A stretch of DNA of 64,000 nt from Apricaphanius iberus (taxonomy: Eukaryota; Chordata; Actinopteri; Cyprinodontiformes; Aphaniidae). The position numbers and the translations under genes are program-made. Under the pieces are notes generated by a model. The model was given only the letters and a program-made list of their open reading frames with translations. It searched no databases and was not told where the DNA came from. Numbering within the stretch: the stretch's first letter is position 1; every line of letters starts with the position of its first letter. Where the stretch lies: the NCBI GenBank assembly GCA_028564705.1, contig JAPXFQ010002899.1:1240001-1304000 (forward strand). The letters run 5' to 3'. Of the stretch, positions 23,078-35,430 are shown piece by piece.

Positions 23078-24408
23078 TAGGGCTGGACAAAAAATATGTA
23101 TTGATCGATATACGTGTGGTGCGAAAAAAAAGGGGTTGATAAACAAGTTAGATTTTTTTTTTAAATATATATTTTCACCTCAATTTTTCAGTATTGCCGT
23201 TTAGGTAGCCCAAAACAACAGTCATTATTTACTCCAAACCACTTTTAAACGCACTGAGCCCTCTCTTCTCTCAAACCAAAACAAGGGCAAATGACTTCTG
23301 CTGCAGTAGATGCAATAGATGTCACGAGTGACAGAGGAAATTTTCCCTCAAAAATATTTCTATTGTCAGGTAAATGTTGCGTCCTGTTTTGAACCAAACC
23401 TGATGCACAAAAACACTAAACATAGCAATAATAAACAAAAAAATATATAGAAAACACTATAGTCAGTCGACAGAAGCTTAAACAGAAGCTTCTACCCCGG
23501 CTCACTGTGAATCGCTTTTAAGGAGAGACACAGCAAACTCAGCTGAGGGTGGCGTTGCTAGCAACACCTGCGGCTTTAAAAGTGTTCTCTCAGTTTTACA
23601 CCACACCATCAGAAGCGAAAACTCATTGAAAAATACAACTAAACCTGCTGGCTTCAGCTCTCAGTGACTGGACTGGGCTCTGGTGTTCTGGGCTCCGTCT
23701 ACACTCAGCCATCGGTGAGTAGCTGGTTAGCTTAATTTATTAGCCTGGTTTTTACACACAAACTATTGGTATAATAAAGTGTCATAAAATGTTTAAAAGA
23801 TTGAAAAGCATCAAGATAAGCCTTCAATTTAAACTTCCAACACAATTAAAAAAATATAATAGTTAATAACATTGCTTTTTTCCCCCCGTGTGACTGTCTC
23901 CCTGTCTGTGTTTCTCCCAGTGACCTAATTACTTTCCTGTGTCTTCAGTTGTCTCATCAGTCTTCCCATTGTTGTCCTGCCCTTTATATACCCCATCGTC
24001 CCTCACGGCCTTCGGCAGTTCCTTATCAAACCTTTTTCATTGTGACCTCCTCGTTTTTTTTTGGTCTTTATGGATACGTTTTGATTAAAATGGGGAAAAA
24101 GCAATCGAAACATTAGTCTGCATCTAAGTCCTGTCTTCAACTCATGACATTTTCTTTGTATGTACTGATGTCGCTCAGGTCTCATAACTTGGTTTGTTTT
24201 TGTTTCTTACAAACATAGTTATGTCAAAAACAGTGCTTGAATAAATTATTAAATTTCATTCTTGGTTAAAAATAGTTCATTGAAGAATAACAAATTGACC
24301 AGAGAGGCACTTAAAATACATTTTCTGCGTTTTGTGATAGGTATCAATGTTAATTAATATAAATATTCCCCTTATTGATTTGCTCTTTTTCTATACCGTC
24401 CAACCCTA
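23078..24408. mobile_element. hAT-type non-autonomous element, about 1.3 kb
   Basis: The ends are TAGGGCTGGACA on the left and TGTCC-type GTCCAACCCTA on the right, inverted copies of each other. Flanking 8-bp words GTGGAAAG and GTGCAGGG agree at five positions, consistent with a decayed hAT target duplication. The interior includes GC-richer 5'-UTR-like sequence but no transposase. Confidence 0.55.
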
Positions 24409-25200
24409 GTGCAGGGTTAGTTTTCTATGACACTCATTTGAGCCAAGTGCTTTAATTTTTGTACTTCGTTAAACTGCCTCCCCGCTCTGCGATCCTGCCC
24501 AAAACAGTCTGTCTGAAACGGCTACAGCACCAATAATCGGACATTTACAGAGAAGCAATGATGCGGTTCTCAGTTGGCTCTCTGGAGGTAGAAATCTAAA
24601 CCATTTTTTTTATTGAACCAATTAAGAACTGGTTCTAGTCCAACGTTAAAGGCGGAACAGCCTATTTATGGATGGTTGAAGACCCAGGCAGGCAAATATA
24701 TCTAAATACACAGTGGCAGAGTGTCCTCCAGTGTCATTTTTCATTCCTGCTGCCACTTTTCCCTTTTCTTTCTCTCTTTCTTTCACCCAGATCTTAACTT
24801 TTTTTCTCATTTTCCTCCGGGTTTGGAGAGAGGGGAAGCCCGAGGGGACAGAAGCTGTTGCATGATAAGCAGGCTCCAGCTAAACACGGCCTGTCCTCGA
24901 CAGGAAAACCAAAAAAAGAACCAAAACAGTTCAGAAGCAGCTTGATGCGTTGGGGAAGTTTGCCTTGCCAACTGTCCATTGCTTGTGGCGACTCACGTGC
25001 ATACAGGGCGAGGAAGTGCGTCTGCGTCACCTAGTCTGTAAGCAGGAATGAGAATGAGCGTGAAATGAGGCCAACGAGGGCCAGAGCAGATAAATAAATA
25101 AATAAGAGCCAGGGAAGAAGTCTCTTCCCTCACCGGTTGGCTTGTGTGGGCGGAGAGGGAAAAGGAAGGGTAGAGGAGAAAAATCCATATTGCCTGTAAA
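24409..25200. other. Non-coding, no feature assigned
   Basis: Mixed composition with a pyrimidine-rich patch near 24,760. Nothing else recognised. Confidence 0.35.
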
Positions 25201-25358
25201 AGTTTATCAGTTGGTGCGTCTCAGAAACTTGTTTTACACAGAGGCGACTGCGGCTCTGATTCGAAGCTCAGCTGGGAAAGCTTGTCTGGGTCAAAGATGA
25301 TTTCTGCTCCAGTTTCACCTTTCGGAGACTAGGCAGCCTCTGAACCGTGCAGTTGAAG
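25201..25358 (+). other. Candidate non-coding first exon with strong donor
   Basis: A moderately GC-rich stretch, preceded by GTGGGCGGAG, ends in GTTGAAG|GTAAGCGGAG, a near-consensus splice donor at 25359. It contains only a short frame (MISAPVSPFGD). Its start is arbitrary. A possible downstream acceptor is at 31345. Speculative. Confidence 0.2.
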
Positions 25359-25494
25359 GTAAGCGGAGGTCGAGCCCTTCGTCCTCCAAAGCCTCCGGCA
25401 CCTTAGAGACAGATAAGGATCAGACAGCTCTATTATCAAACAGATGGATTTAAAACACTCCTTTAAATCTTTTAAATCATCTGTTGGCATTAAC

Positions 25495-26090
25495 TATCAC
25501 GATTCCTCAGGCTGATTGATGCCTCGACTTTAACTAGGCCATCCTTTGATCTATCTGTATGATTAGTAGGGATGTTACAAAATTTTGATATAACGCAATA
25601 TTTTAGGTCGAAATATTGTATTGATATTCAAAAGAAATGTATCGATTTTGATTCCATTTTTTTAGAATTTGAATGGAATGATTGATGAGAGTAATTTTCT
25701 CATAAAATTAAACGTATTACTGGTAGCTGTTGGCTGTTTTTCACCTTCTTCATTCCAGTGGCTCAATTAGATCTAGAAATAACACTAAAACTGTGACAGT
25801 TTTTCTGCAGTTTAATTTATTTTTAAAAGTCACAGTGTTTCATATCATCCCTGTATTGTGATACATATCGTATCACCATATTTATGCTAATGCACATCCC
25901 TAATGTTTAGAGCAATTCCCATCAAGTCCAGCTTCCCGTCTCTGCCACTGATAAGCATCCCCACAGCATGATGTTGCCACCACCATCCACCACATTGTAA
26001 GTGGTTTGTTCAGGGTTGTGTGTAGACTGTGCAGTGTAGCCACCTCCAGTTTGTGTAACTGATTTGGGCTGTATTTCTGCAATAGTCACG
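25495..26090 (-). mobile_element. Tc1-like transposon remnant, split by a MITE
   Basis: Minus-strand sequence 26,090-25,905 encodes VVDGGGNIMLWGCLSVAETG, the block before the second catalytic Asp in Tc1 transposases. After the inserted MITE, 25,560-25,495 matches the later region ending in GGATGGCCTAGTTAAAGT. An internal piece is missing. Inactive. Confidence 0.6.
25567..25902. mobile_element. hAT-type MITE inserted in a Tc1 remnant
   Basis: It begins TAGGGATGTTACAAAATTTT and ends ATGCACATCCCTA, with CGAAATATTGTA and TATCGATTTTG words inside. The flanks ATGATTAG (25,559-25,566) and ATGTTTAG (25,903-25,910) are an 8-bp target duplication with one mismatch. It shares terminal sequence, but not interior, with the MITE at 3189. 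Confidence 0.7.
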
Positions 26091-26093
26091 AAG

Positions 26094-26274
26094 CAGTTGG
26101 TCAAACCCAAGGCCCGGGGGCCAAATCTGGCCTGCAATGAAGGAGACAGATTTTCTGTTACTAATATTTTAATGGTTTGTTATAATTTTATCAATACTTT
26201 TTGCCACAACCGGCCCATTAAGGATGTTCATTAGCTTGATGTGGCCCAAAACAGAAATGAGTTTGAGACCCCTG
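26094..26274. mobile_element. Short hAT-like repeat with GGCCC words
   Basis: The ends CAGTTGGTCAAACCCA and (from the right) CAGGGGTCTCAAACTCA are inverted copies. The interior has GGCCCGGGGGCCAAATCTGG and GTGGCCCAAAA, the pattern of a very common fish non-autonomous element. No clear target duplication. Confidence 0.55.
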
Positions 26275-27404
26275 CTCTAAATGAATGCAGAAGCAAATCT
26301 ATCCAGGTTGGTGAGAGCCTTTTTTGCCCCTTTATTTGCACATATTTTTGCACCAGGTTAAAGTTATTCTCTCTTAACCTACCAAAAAATTGCTATATAT
26401 TACATTTATTTAACCCTCTTGGGTTCCAGGACATTGCTGTGAACTTGTATTTTTTCAGAACTTTGGCGTCGTTGATACTAATGTCTTTACATTTGAACAG
26501 ATATGCGTTTTGGGGTTAGAATTTCTTTCTTAACTATTTCAGATAACATTTAAACTAAAATGTGCCCAACTAATCTGTCCACTCCGGGTTTTTTTATCCA
26601 CCAAGTCCTGTTCCGGTCGCATTTGATTTCTAATTTTGATGTTTTATTTCCCTAATGGTATGTAAAATAAAGGTTGTATTCATTATAAAAATTGGGGGGG
26701 GGGGGGGGTCAGATGTATAAAAGCTTTATCTTTAAAAGATCACATTTGTGCCTAAGGGAGAAAGTTAAGTTAAGAGAGAACGCCAAGCCATGACCTGACA
26801 AAGCATTTCTCAGAACTAAGCAAAGATGGTAACAGCAAAGCTTCTGAGTTAATGCAGCAGATTTCTAAACAGCTGAAAAGCAATAAATAAAGATAAAATT
26901 ATTACTATTCGTATTAGGATAAAAAACAAACTTCTGTTCATCCTTTAAATTTTTCTACTAATAAATGAAAGCAAGGTCTTTAATTTCTGGCCACAGAGAC
27001 GAAGCGGATGGATTCTCTTTACAAACTTAATTTATCCTTTTGATACACTCAGCATGACAGACATTTAAACACCTTGAGGTTTGTTTTGTGTTTTTTTAAC
27101 AAAAAAAATCTGTATAACTATGTTAAAAAGAGTGTGGACATTTTTAGGCAGGTTTGGACCAAAAATATGTTTAGTTTCTATCAGTGCTTATATGTTTGCT
27201 AAAATCTGCTTAAATCAAAATGTTTCGGTTTTGGAGAAAGAGGAGCAGTAGTTTTGGCAGAGAGTCACATGCACGTACATAAATACTTTATGCTTCCCTT
27301 AATTTTACCTCTTCAAGATGTAGAGAAACACTGTCGTATAAAAATACACTGCCTGCTCTATTTCAGGAACGGATCTACCTTTACTTTCCTGAATCGGAAG
27401 CATG
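26275..27404. other. Non-coding; G15 homopolymer
   Basis: AT-rich sequence with an uninterrupted run of 15 G at 26,694-26,708. Nothing else recognised. Confidence 0.4.
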
Positions 27405-27860
27405 TGCAAACTTAGGTTTGCAAACCATTTGCTGCTACAAATACTGTAGCTTTTTAAATCCATCCAATGGAGGCCTTCCATCTATTTTGTTCTGCTTAAG
27501 TTCAGGTTGTGGGAGCAGCAGCTTGAGCAGAGAGACCCAGGCTGATCTCTGCAGCTCCTCAAGAGTTACCATGGGCCTCCTGCGAGCTTCTCTAAGTGAT
27601 GATCTCCTCTCTTTGTTGGTTAGTTCAGGTGGTCTGTCATTTCTTTAGTGGGTCTTAAGTTGATTTCTATATTTAGATTATCGATTTAACAGAGCTCTGT
27701 AAGATGTTGGGGTATTGTTGTATAACCTAACTCTGCTTTAAACTTCTTTGCAACCTTCTCCAAGTTTCTCCGCTCCAAAACATTTGAAAGCTGTAACCAT
27801 CTAAGAGAGTGCAGCAGCAGAGTGTAATTATGATACAGAGCGAAGAGGAAACCCAGGAAC
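27405..27860 (-). repeat. Dispersed repeat remnant, class unassigned
   Basis: Blocks such as GTTGTATAACCTAACTCTGC, CTTTAAACTTCTTTGCAACC and GGGCCTCCTGCGAGCTTCTC resemble a dispersed fish element usually read on the opposite strand. Open frames here are unsupported. Confidence 0.3.
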
Positions 27861-29187
27861 AGTATGGATAGCTGGAGAGGACCTGTGAGCATATCCTCTG
27901 AGAGAAGAACTGCTGGATCAGCACATCACTAATAGTCCAGGCTTCTCCAGAATCTTCCAGTAAAAGTCGCAGACCAGGAAAGCTTTCCGCAGCTCCAAGG
28001 AATGTTTTCCACATGCCAACAACTGCTGCAACTGCAAAGGTTGTTTTCCCAACACAGAAGTGGAATAAATCTGTGATGTGTTTCTTGCTGTGTGAAAACC
28101 CAGCTCCAAATGTTTCAGGATCTAAGAAAGGCAGCCGTCTATTGAACATTTCAAGATCTGCTTTTTCTTCTCTCCCAGCGGAATCACAAAAGAGTTTCAG
28201 CAACACAAAGGCTGCAGGGTCTCAGCAAAATACAGAGGTGTTTAAGATAGCAGCAGTCTAACGCCACTCACAACATCAGTCAATGTTTCAGTTGAAATTA
28301 TGTTTCTATTTTTCAAATAATTACAAGTCAAGGTCAGCGTTGTCGTGTGATATCAAACATGCTATTTCTTTTTATGAATTGTTGGATGTAGTCCAGTCGT
28401 TCTGGGCTTTAACACCTGTCACACGTACTGGAACCGATTGGACTGCATTCCACAATTCCTCGACAAAAAAGGCTGGTTGTCATTGGTCACTTGGTTCCAC
28501 TGACAAAGAAACTCACCGCACAGCATTGCAAAAAACATGCTGCAGCTGAATTACTAACCTTTCGCAGAGAGCATTTCGTCTGGTTAACCCGCACCAAGAT
28601 GCTTGCAATCCTTTTAGTGCTTTTGCCCTTGATGAATATGCAGTTTGGGCATTTCTGTCAGGAGAGGTAAAATATTGGGAAGACAACATCCAAATAAATT
28701 GGTATTCCATACGCAGTGTGATTTATGCACCATCAAACGCTGGCTGTTCTAGCGCTTATTTTTACCACCTCTGAAAGGCCTGGCATAAATTTGCAGCAGG
28801 ACATTCAACATAATTTTATCACTGACAAACAAACAAACAAATATATATGTATATATATATATATGCAGTTACGTCAATCTTTTTTTAAATCAAAATTAGT
28901 TTATTTCAGATTACCTAAACCAGATGTAATTAACTTGTAAAATTTCCATTAATCAATAAAATACATTAAACGTGCAGGTGGATCCAGAGTTAAAATTAGA
29001 ATTTATTACTTTTCAAAGGAATTCATGTCTTTTAGTTATCTAATATTTTTAGATAATTTATTCCATTCCTCAGATGTTCTGTAGACAGCATATTTTTGTA
29101 GGATATTTGTATTAGAATGGTTTACCCAGAGAAATTCTAATAGAGAGAGAACGACCCACTCTCACAGGTGCTTCCGGGTTCTGAACT
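27861..29187. other. Non-coding, no feature assigned
   Basis: Includes a (TA)n run at about 28,842-28,865. The 159-codon minus-strand frame across 27,727-28,206 has no recognisable domain. Confidence 0.35.
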
Positions 29188-29925
29188 GGTTGCAGTTCCA
29201 CTCTGGTTCCATATACAGCGTAAGGGCGCTCTCATGACGACTGCAGAATGATAGAGGTCTATGGTGCAATACAAAACCCCTCAAATTCCACTTTTCTCAG
29301 GATATAATTTTTTGTCTAGTAATTTGAAATTTTTTTTCGAAAGGAGATGCAAAGAAATTACACATTGCTGGGTGTTAGATTTTTTTAAAGTCACTTATTT
29401 GCTTTAAAAAGTAATCAAAGCTGTCAATGATGTCATACACATTGTATGACCAGAGATACTTCTTTACTGCAATCCTTATTTTTTCGTTAAATTTAACAGT
29501 ACATAGATAACCATAGGCAGATAACAGCGCTAGCAACAAAAAAAGTCGTTAGGCTGAAAAAAAAAAACATGGACGAAAAAATCCGCCTTAACATTCTGGT
29601 ACAGCTTCGGATGCCACGATGCCGTCAAGCGGTCCTTCTGGTTGTAATTAACCCTTCACTGAGCAATCAGCGATGATTAGCAAAATGCTAGGGAGTTATG
29701 GGCCTCAAAAACTCAACTTGTAAGAAAACTAAAGGACATACGTACTCGTTCATTCAACTTTCCTTCTATAACCCATGTTGGACTTGCGAAATCTACAATA
29801 AAATCTTAGATTTCTCAACGGCAATCGGGTGAAAGAGACAAATTTAGCCGTCTAGCTCCATAGACTCCCATTCATCTTGCACTCATGGCGATCGCCCCCA
29901 GTGGAACTCTGGTGGAACTGCAACC
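29188..29925. mobile_element. Foldback-type MITE, about 740 bp
   Basis: The left end GGTTGCAGTTCCACTCTGGT pairs with the right end CCAGTGGAACTCTGGTGGAACTGCAACC read in reverse. Internal blocks ATAGAGGTCTATGGTGCA and CTCCATAGACTCCCATTC are also opposed. No open frame of interest. The target duplication is not clear. Confidence 0.6.
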
Positions 29926-30539
29926 AAATTTTGTTACAATGGGACTAAATGGAGAGTGGCAAGGCTTTCCTAGAACGGCTTTGGTTTAACTTTGATTTAG
30001 TATCAAAAGCATAACGGGTGTGTATCTCATCAGAGTAAATTAATTCTTTGTTAAAAACATATTCTGGTTGACCTATTAAAATATCTTTTTTTGAGTATGA
30101 GTGGGTTGTCCAGCAACTTAACTTTTTTAAGAAGCCATGATAAAGTGTGGTGCATTTCAACAAAATTAGTGGAATATGGACATCTTAGGACTAGCATCCT
30201 TGTTCTGCGCAAGCTGCAGCATGTACATGTACACAGGATGCATCAAGTTTATTGACAAATGAAAAATATAGTTGACAAACATTCTAGTGATTAATAATAG
30301 TAATTAACTCTCTAAAAGACATAGACTTGACATGTATGTGTTTTTTCCCCAAAGACGCATCATAAATATTCCTCCTCTCTCTGGCTTTGGCGCAGTGCTT
30401 GGGACAGAAAGGCTGGCGCAAACAGCAGCTTACGCGCACCCAACTCAGTGCTCTTTATTTGGAGTTTTGATAAATCCGACCCGTTATGCATTGACATTGC
30501 TTCTTATCTCAATTATGATTTTATAAAACAAGATTAAGA
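29926..30539. other. Non-coding, no feature assigned
   Basis: AT-rich. Nothing recognised. Confidence 0.4.
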
Positions 30540-31027
30540 AAAATCTAAAGAGTTTTTGACAAAAACCGATGTGAAGTTCAAAAAAAGAAAACTAAATTGA
30601 GTACACATAATTTCATTCGTATTACAGCTTTCACCTTTTATAATCCTCAGAAATGGAACAAACTTCCAGACGACTGCAAAGCTGCTGAAACACTGAAATG
30701 CTTTAAAGCAAAACTTAAAACTCATCAGTTTAAAGCTTCCTTTGAATAAACTATTTTAATTGCTCTGTAATGTTTTAAAAAAAAAAATGATTCTCATATT
30801 TAATGCGTCATAATTTTTGTTACTTCTCATGCTTTTATGCTGCTTTTTTGGAACTTATGCTAATGTTGCTATTTGTGTGCTGTATTTTTCGAGTTTTACT
30901 GCTAATTGCTGTTTTCAGATTCTATGCTTTTATCACATGTTTGGTTTCTTTACCACAAAATCATGTAAAACACCATGAAAACCTTGTATTGGAAGTGTGC
31001 ACTGCAAATAAAATGGCCTTGCCTTGA
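30540..31027 (+). mobile_element. L2-type LINE 3' end
   Basis: Contains TGGAACAAACTTCCAGACGA, AAACTTAAAACTCATCAG and the terminal GTAAAACACCATGAAAACC...TGCAAATAAAATGGCCTTGCC tail block of the L2 family. Only the last approximately 490 bp is present; it does not code. Confidence 0.75.
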
Positions 31028-34000
31028 TATGAAGCCATTCTTAGAAGCAGCAGTTGTACCTCTAAATATTAACACAGTGAATCTAAAGAAAGCCGGATTT
31101 TGAGTTTATACAGAAGAATGGAGGCTGATTTCATTTCTCCTCACTTTCTGCAATGTAATTACCACATTTATTATTTATTTCCTCATGTCTTAATGCTAAA
31201 TAAAAGATGCTGTGTTCCCACCGCGTTTATGAGTTTGGAAATAAATGTTATTACCCAAAACAATTTTGATCAAAACTGTAATTTAAAACCTCCACTACGC
31301 AGTGTTGTAGAAAGTCATGGTCTGTGATGATGTCTGTGTTTGTAGCTCAGAGGCCCAAGTGATGTAGAGGATGACTCCTCTGGGATGAGGCGCCTCTCAT
31401 CCCGACCTGCCGACGACCCTCGAAGCTAACGAGGTGACCAACAGGGACGTCTTGTGACCAAAGGCATGGTTTCCAAGGCAACAAGGAATTAAGCCATGCG
31501 CTAATGTGTTGGCCATTCTCAAATTAAGGACACCTTCACAGGGCGTAAAGCACAAAGGCGGCAGCAGCAGCTGAGAAGTTTGCATTAACCTCCACTGCAC
31601 TCAGCTGCAAATTGTTGGGGAACGCTGGATCGATAAATCACTCACTCATTCCTTGTCAGGGAGTAGAATGTGCACGTTTGCACTTCTCGCAAACGTTGTG
31701 GGGGCTTTCACTTTCATGGCGAGGACACAGAAAAACAACGTTCTCGTCTGACAACTTTTACTTTTGAATGATGTGACTTAGGAAAATGAGACACACACAC
31801 ACAAAAAAAGAAACCAGTGTCATCAAATTAACATCAAACCGCGGTGACGGTGATAAAAACAGCGCTCTGACAACCTCGGCCTTAATGAAGCACAGTTCAG
31901 GCGGGAAGGGGGGGGGGGGCAGCTCGGTGACACAGTGGCACAGAAAACACTCCTTCACTTCTCCGAATCACAGAAGCCGTCATGCGAGAAGACAAGCTGC
32001 AACATTTGGCTTCCTACGAGCATCCTGATGGGCCTGTGAAAAACAATAGCTATAACGATGCATATAAATTACAGATGGTTTGATGCTCTTGGCCCCTGCA
32101 ATGGGGAGAAAATTAGCACCGGTGCCTCAGCACATGCATCATTGACACCATATGTATCAATAATGCATTACGCTCCGCTATCGCTTCACTGCTATTTTTA
32201 AAGAGGAGGACGGGAGGGTGTTGAAAAAGAAATTAAGTTCTGCAGGGCTTACAGAGGGCTCGTAGAGCTGAGGTTAACATGTGTGCGGCGCCGCCCTCAG
32301 GGACCGGCTCAAATACAGCTGTAGGTTTGTGGCGCTGCTGGCCACAGCCAGTGGCAGAACAAACCCAGAGCTCTATCACACCTCAGAATACCTCATCCGC
32401 CGAGAGGAAGCAGCTTCAAATCATTTTCACATGCAAACGCACAACATTACAGTCAACGTGATTAATAAACAATCTGGTGGAAATCTTTATGGATGAGTCA
32501 AGCTAACAGCTACACACACCGGACTATAATCCTTAGCACATTTAAGTTAACAACAAACTACGGAAAATATTACACACATAACACACATGTAATACTTGTT
32601 TAAATTAAATCTCTGTCAAATGTAATTTATTGTGTTCCAGTGCTAAATATGAGCAAACCTGGATTCAAAGACGGCTGCACCGAACAAATAAAATCTCTCT
32701 TTCCTTACATTTAAATTCAGTAATATGGTTTCTTTTTTTATCAGAAAGCCTAACTGAATTCATAATTATTTATTTCAACCAATGTCAGAGCAAATAAGTT
32801 AGCATTTGTAAAGACATGAGCTCTTTGCGTTTATAAGTTGTGTTGGGGGAAAAAATACCATCTGCTGAAAGTCGTTCCTCCTTCTGGGGCAAAAGAAGAA
32901 GAGGGGAACTAAACAACTTGCAGGCTGCTGGTTCTAAAACAAAACAGGTCAGGGACATCACAGGCATTACTCCTCTGTTTTACTGAAGTTTGCAATGAAA
33001 TGTTTTCCTTTAGTAACTCAAATCAACTAGAGAAGATTCATCTGTAAGGTGCGGCTACTAAGAAATCACTTGTGATGAGGCACAGCAATAGTTGGTGTAT
33101 TTATTTTTTTAAAACTTTTTTTTAACCTTACAGTTAAACAGATATAATATTCCACCGTCTCTTACAACCTGCAGCATTAGTTATCGATTTAGAAACTTCA
33201 TTTTGTTGTGATTTATTCAATCTGATGGTCTGAAACATTGAGAAGTGCTTTTTGGGGTCAGCACCTCAAGTTAGTTTTTTATAAAAAATAATCATAATAA
33301 AGCTACACATTCTATCACTTTAATCCATGAACTGCATCTCATGTGTTTGGGACTAATAAATCTGGTGGCTCCTAGAGATAAAAAACACAAGTCAATTCTG
33401 AAAAAGCATTTGGACAACCTTTGTCGCTGCGCTGTGACACAACTGTCCATAAAGTCCGGTCGTAGAAAGCTCAAATTCAGCACCTAAATTTGGACTCAGC
33501 CTAGGTAGCAAAACCTCATTACCACCCCTAGCGTTTTGCGAATTGTTTGTGTTTTGTCTCCAGGTGCCATCGTAAATAAGAGACGACGGCTGCAATTTGA
33601 TACAAAGTTGAATGCAAATTGCACCAATTTAATGTTTGCATTCTCATGTATTTAGCATAATCTGCTTCCTAACTTTAGTGCAGAATTAAAGCAAATAGCG
33701 TGCACGAAACGGCTGCAAATTGAGCTATATTAATTTGCCAGTTCCCTTCTCTGTGCCTCTACAATAAATTGTTCAGTTTTTTCACAAAGCAAAAGAATCC
33801 CTCTGATATTTGTCCCTTTAATTTTAAAGCACTATAACCTTGATGCTCAAATCCAATCAATCAAATATAGTTGCTGCTGTTATCACCTGCATGCATGTTG
33901 GGCAGAAAGGAAAAGCAGTCAGCAGATGCAGAAAGAAGATACTTTCACACCGACGTGTAATAGCCTGACTGTGGGTCTCACACACAGCAGACAACCAGTT

Positions 34001-35430
34001 TCTGTACTAAAGCTTAAATAGTGTTTTTTTTTCTTGAAATAAATAGCTAAACTGTGTTTTAAAATCTGTTCCCTTCTATAAAGAAATTAATTTAGAGTTA
34101 TCAACCTGATTTAATCAAACGTTAAAAGAAAATATCAACAACCTATAAATACAGTAATGTGGACAGTTTTGTAGACACTGCTGGCTTCCAACATATTTTT
34201 GTTTTAAAAGTGCAGGAACTGACCTGAAGAGGTTAAGAGCATATTAGTAATCTACAGCCACAAATAAACTCACAAAAAAATTATGGAAGCTTCACCAACA
34301 GGTGCTTCTTTCCTAATAAACATGGCACGATTCAGCTCGCGACTAAATTTGACCAGATTGAAAAGACCTTTCATCAGTTTGTCTAATATGCAGAAGAATG
34401 GCGGGAGGAGCAGCTCAAACAGTGGAAAAATATCCTGTTCTTACTTAACGTGTCAGTGAGAGGATCATAAAAATTAGCCAGAAGCAAAGAGGGAGAGCTG
34501 GTTTAAATGAGGGATCTAAAATGGAGGTCTCACCCCCCACCCCCCTTTTCCCCGTTCTTACACAACCGAACCAGCAGAAGGCCACCTGAAAACTCCCACG
34601 ATGGGCTTTTCTGCATCTACCTGGTGTTACATCTTCATGTTGTAAACAGCTCTAAAACTCTAGATTTCTTAGCCTTAAACAGCAGCAAAACAAGTTGGTT
34701 TTTAACCCAAAGCTGCATCTGAAACACTCCCTCTCTCTCTCACACACACACACACACATCTTAATTCTGGTGATTCTTCAGTATTCCCTGAACGAACGGA
34801 CCCCTTCCTGCACGGTAAACACAGCATTTCCATTAGATTGTTTGGAGCGTGTTCACTGCTCCGTGACTCAGACACTGCAGCAATGTGACTGCGTGTCTCC
34901 AGCCTCAATAACATGGCCTCTGGATTGTGCCACTTCAGAGGTGCCTGTGGGGCTGCCCGACGCTTTTTAGTCGCAATGAGCTGCTACAGGCGTTAGGGCA
35001 GGAATTTAGGGGTAAATAGCTTTTGTAACAGTGCCTGCTTTTAGCTTTGGATGTGCACAACTACTGACAGAAAACCACACACACACACATTCTTACCCAC
35101 GAGCATGCCCACATGATAATCTCTGTTATTTGCAGATGAATATGGAAATAGCTTTGAGCTGGGGCTTGTATCCCCTATGCTGGGAGAAGAAGATGTTAAT
35201 AAGTTGTGCAGAGAATGAGTGTTAATCACAAGTGCAAGGTGCATGAATTGTTTTGCAATGGAGCGGGGCGCATGCAAATTGAAAGAACGGTTCGGATATT
35301 TCGAAGTAGGGCTCTGCCGTGAGATTAGGAGTAGACAGCATCTCACCTGCACTCTGGATCAATTTTAAGGCATTCGTTTATTGATTTACAAATGTCTTAA
35401 TGAGACTATTTAAAAGACAATTTCTTTGTT
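31028..35430. other. Long non-coding stretch, largely single-copy
   Basis: Few recognisable repeats. Contains a run of 12 G at 31,908-31,919, a (TC)n(CA)n microsatellite at 34,728-34,759 and a CA run at 35,077-35,089. Moderately GC, motif-rich blocks at 31,880-32,450 and 34,770-35,320 look like candidate regulatory sequence. An acceptor at 31344-31345 opens a 28-codon frame ending TAA 31427-31429, unsupported. Confidence 0.35.

Noticed and set aside
27727..28206. 159-codon minus-strand frame
   Set aside because: No domain, no splice context, and it overlaps repeat-like sequence.
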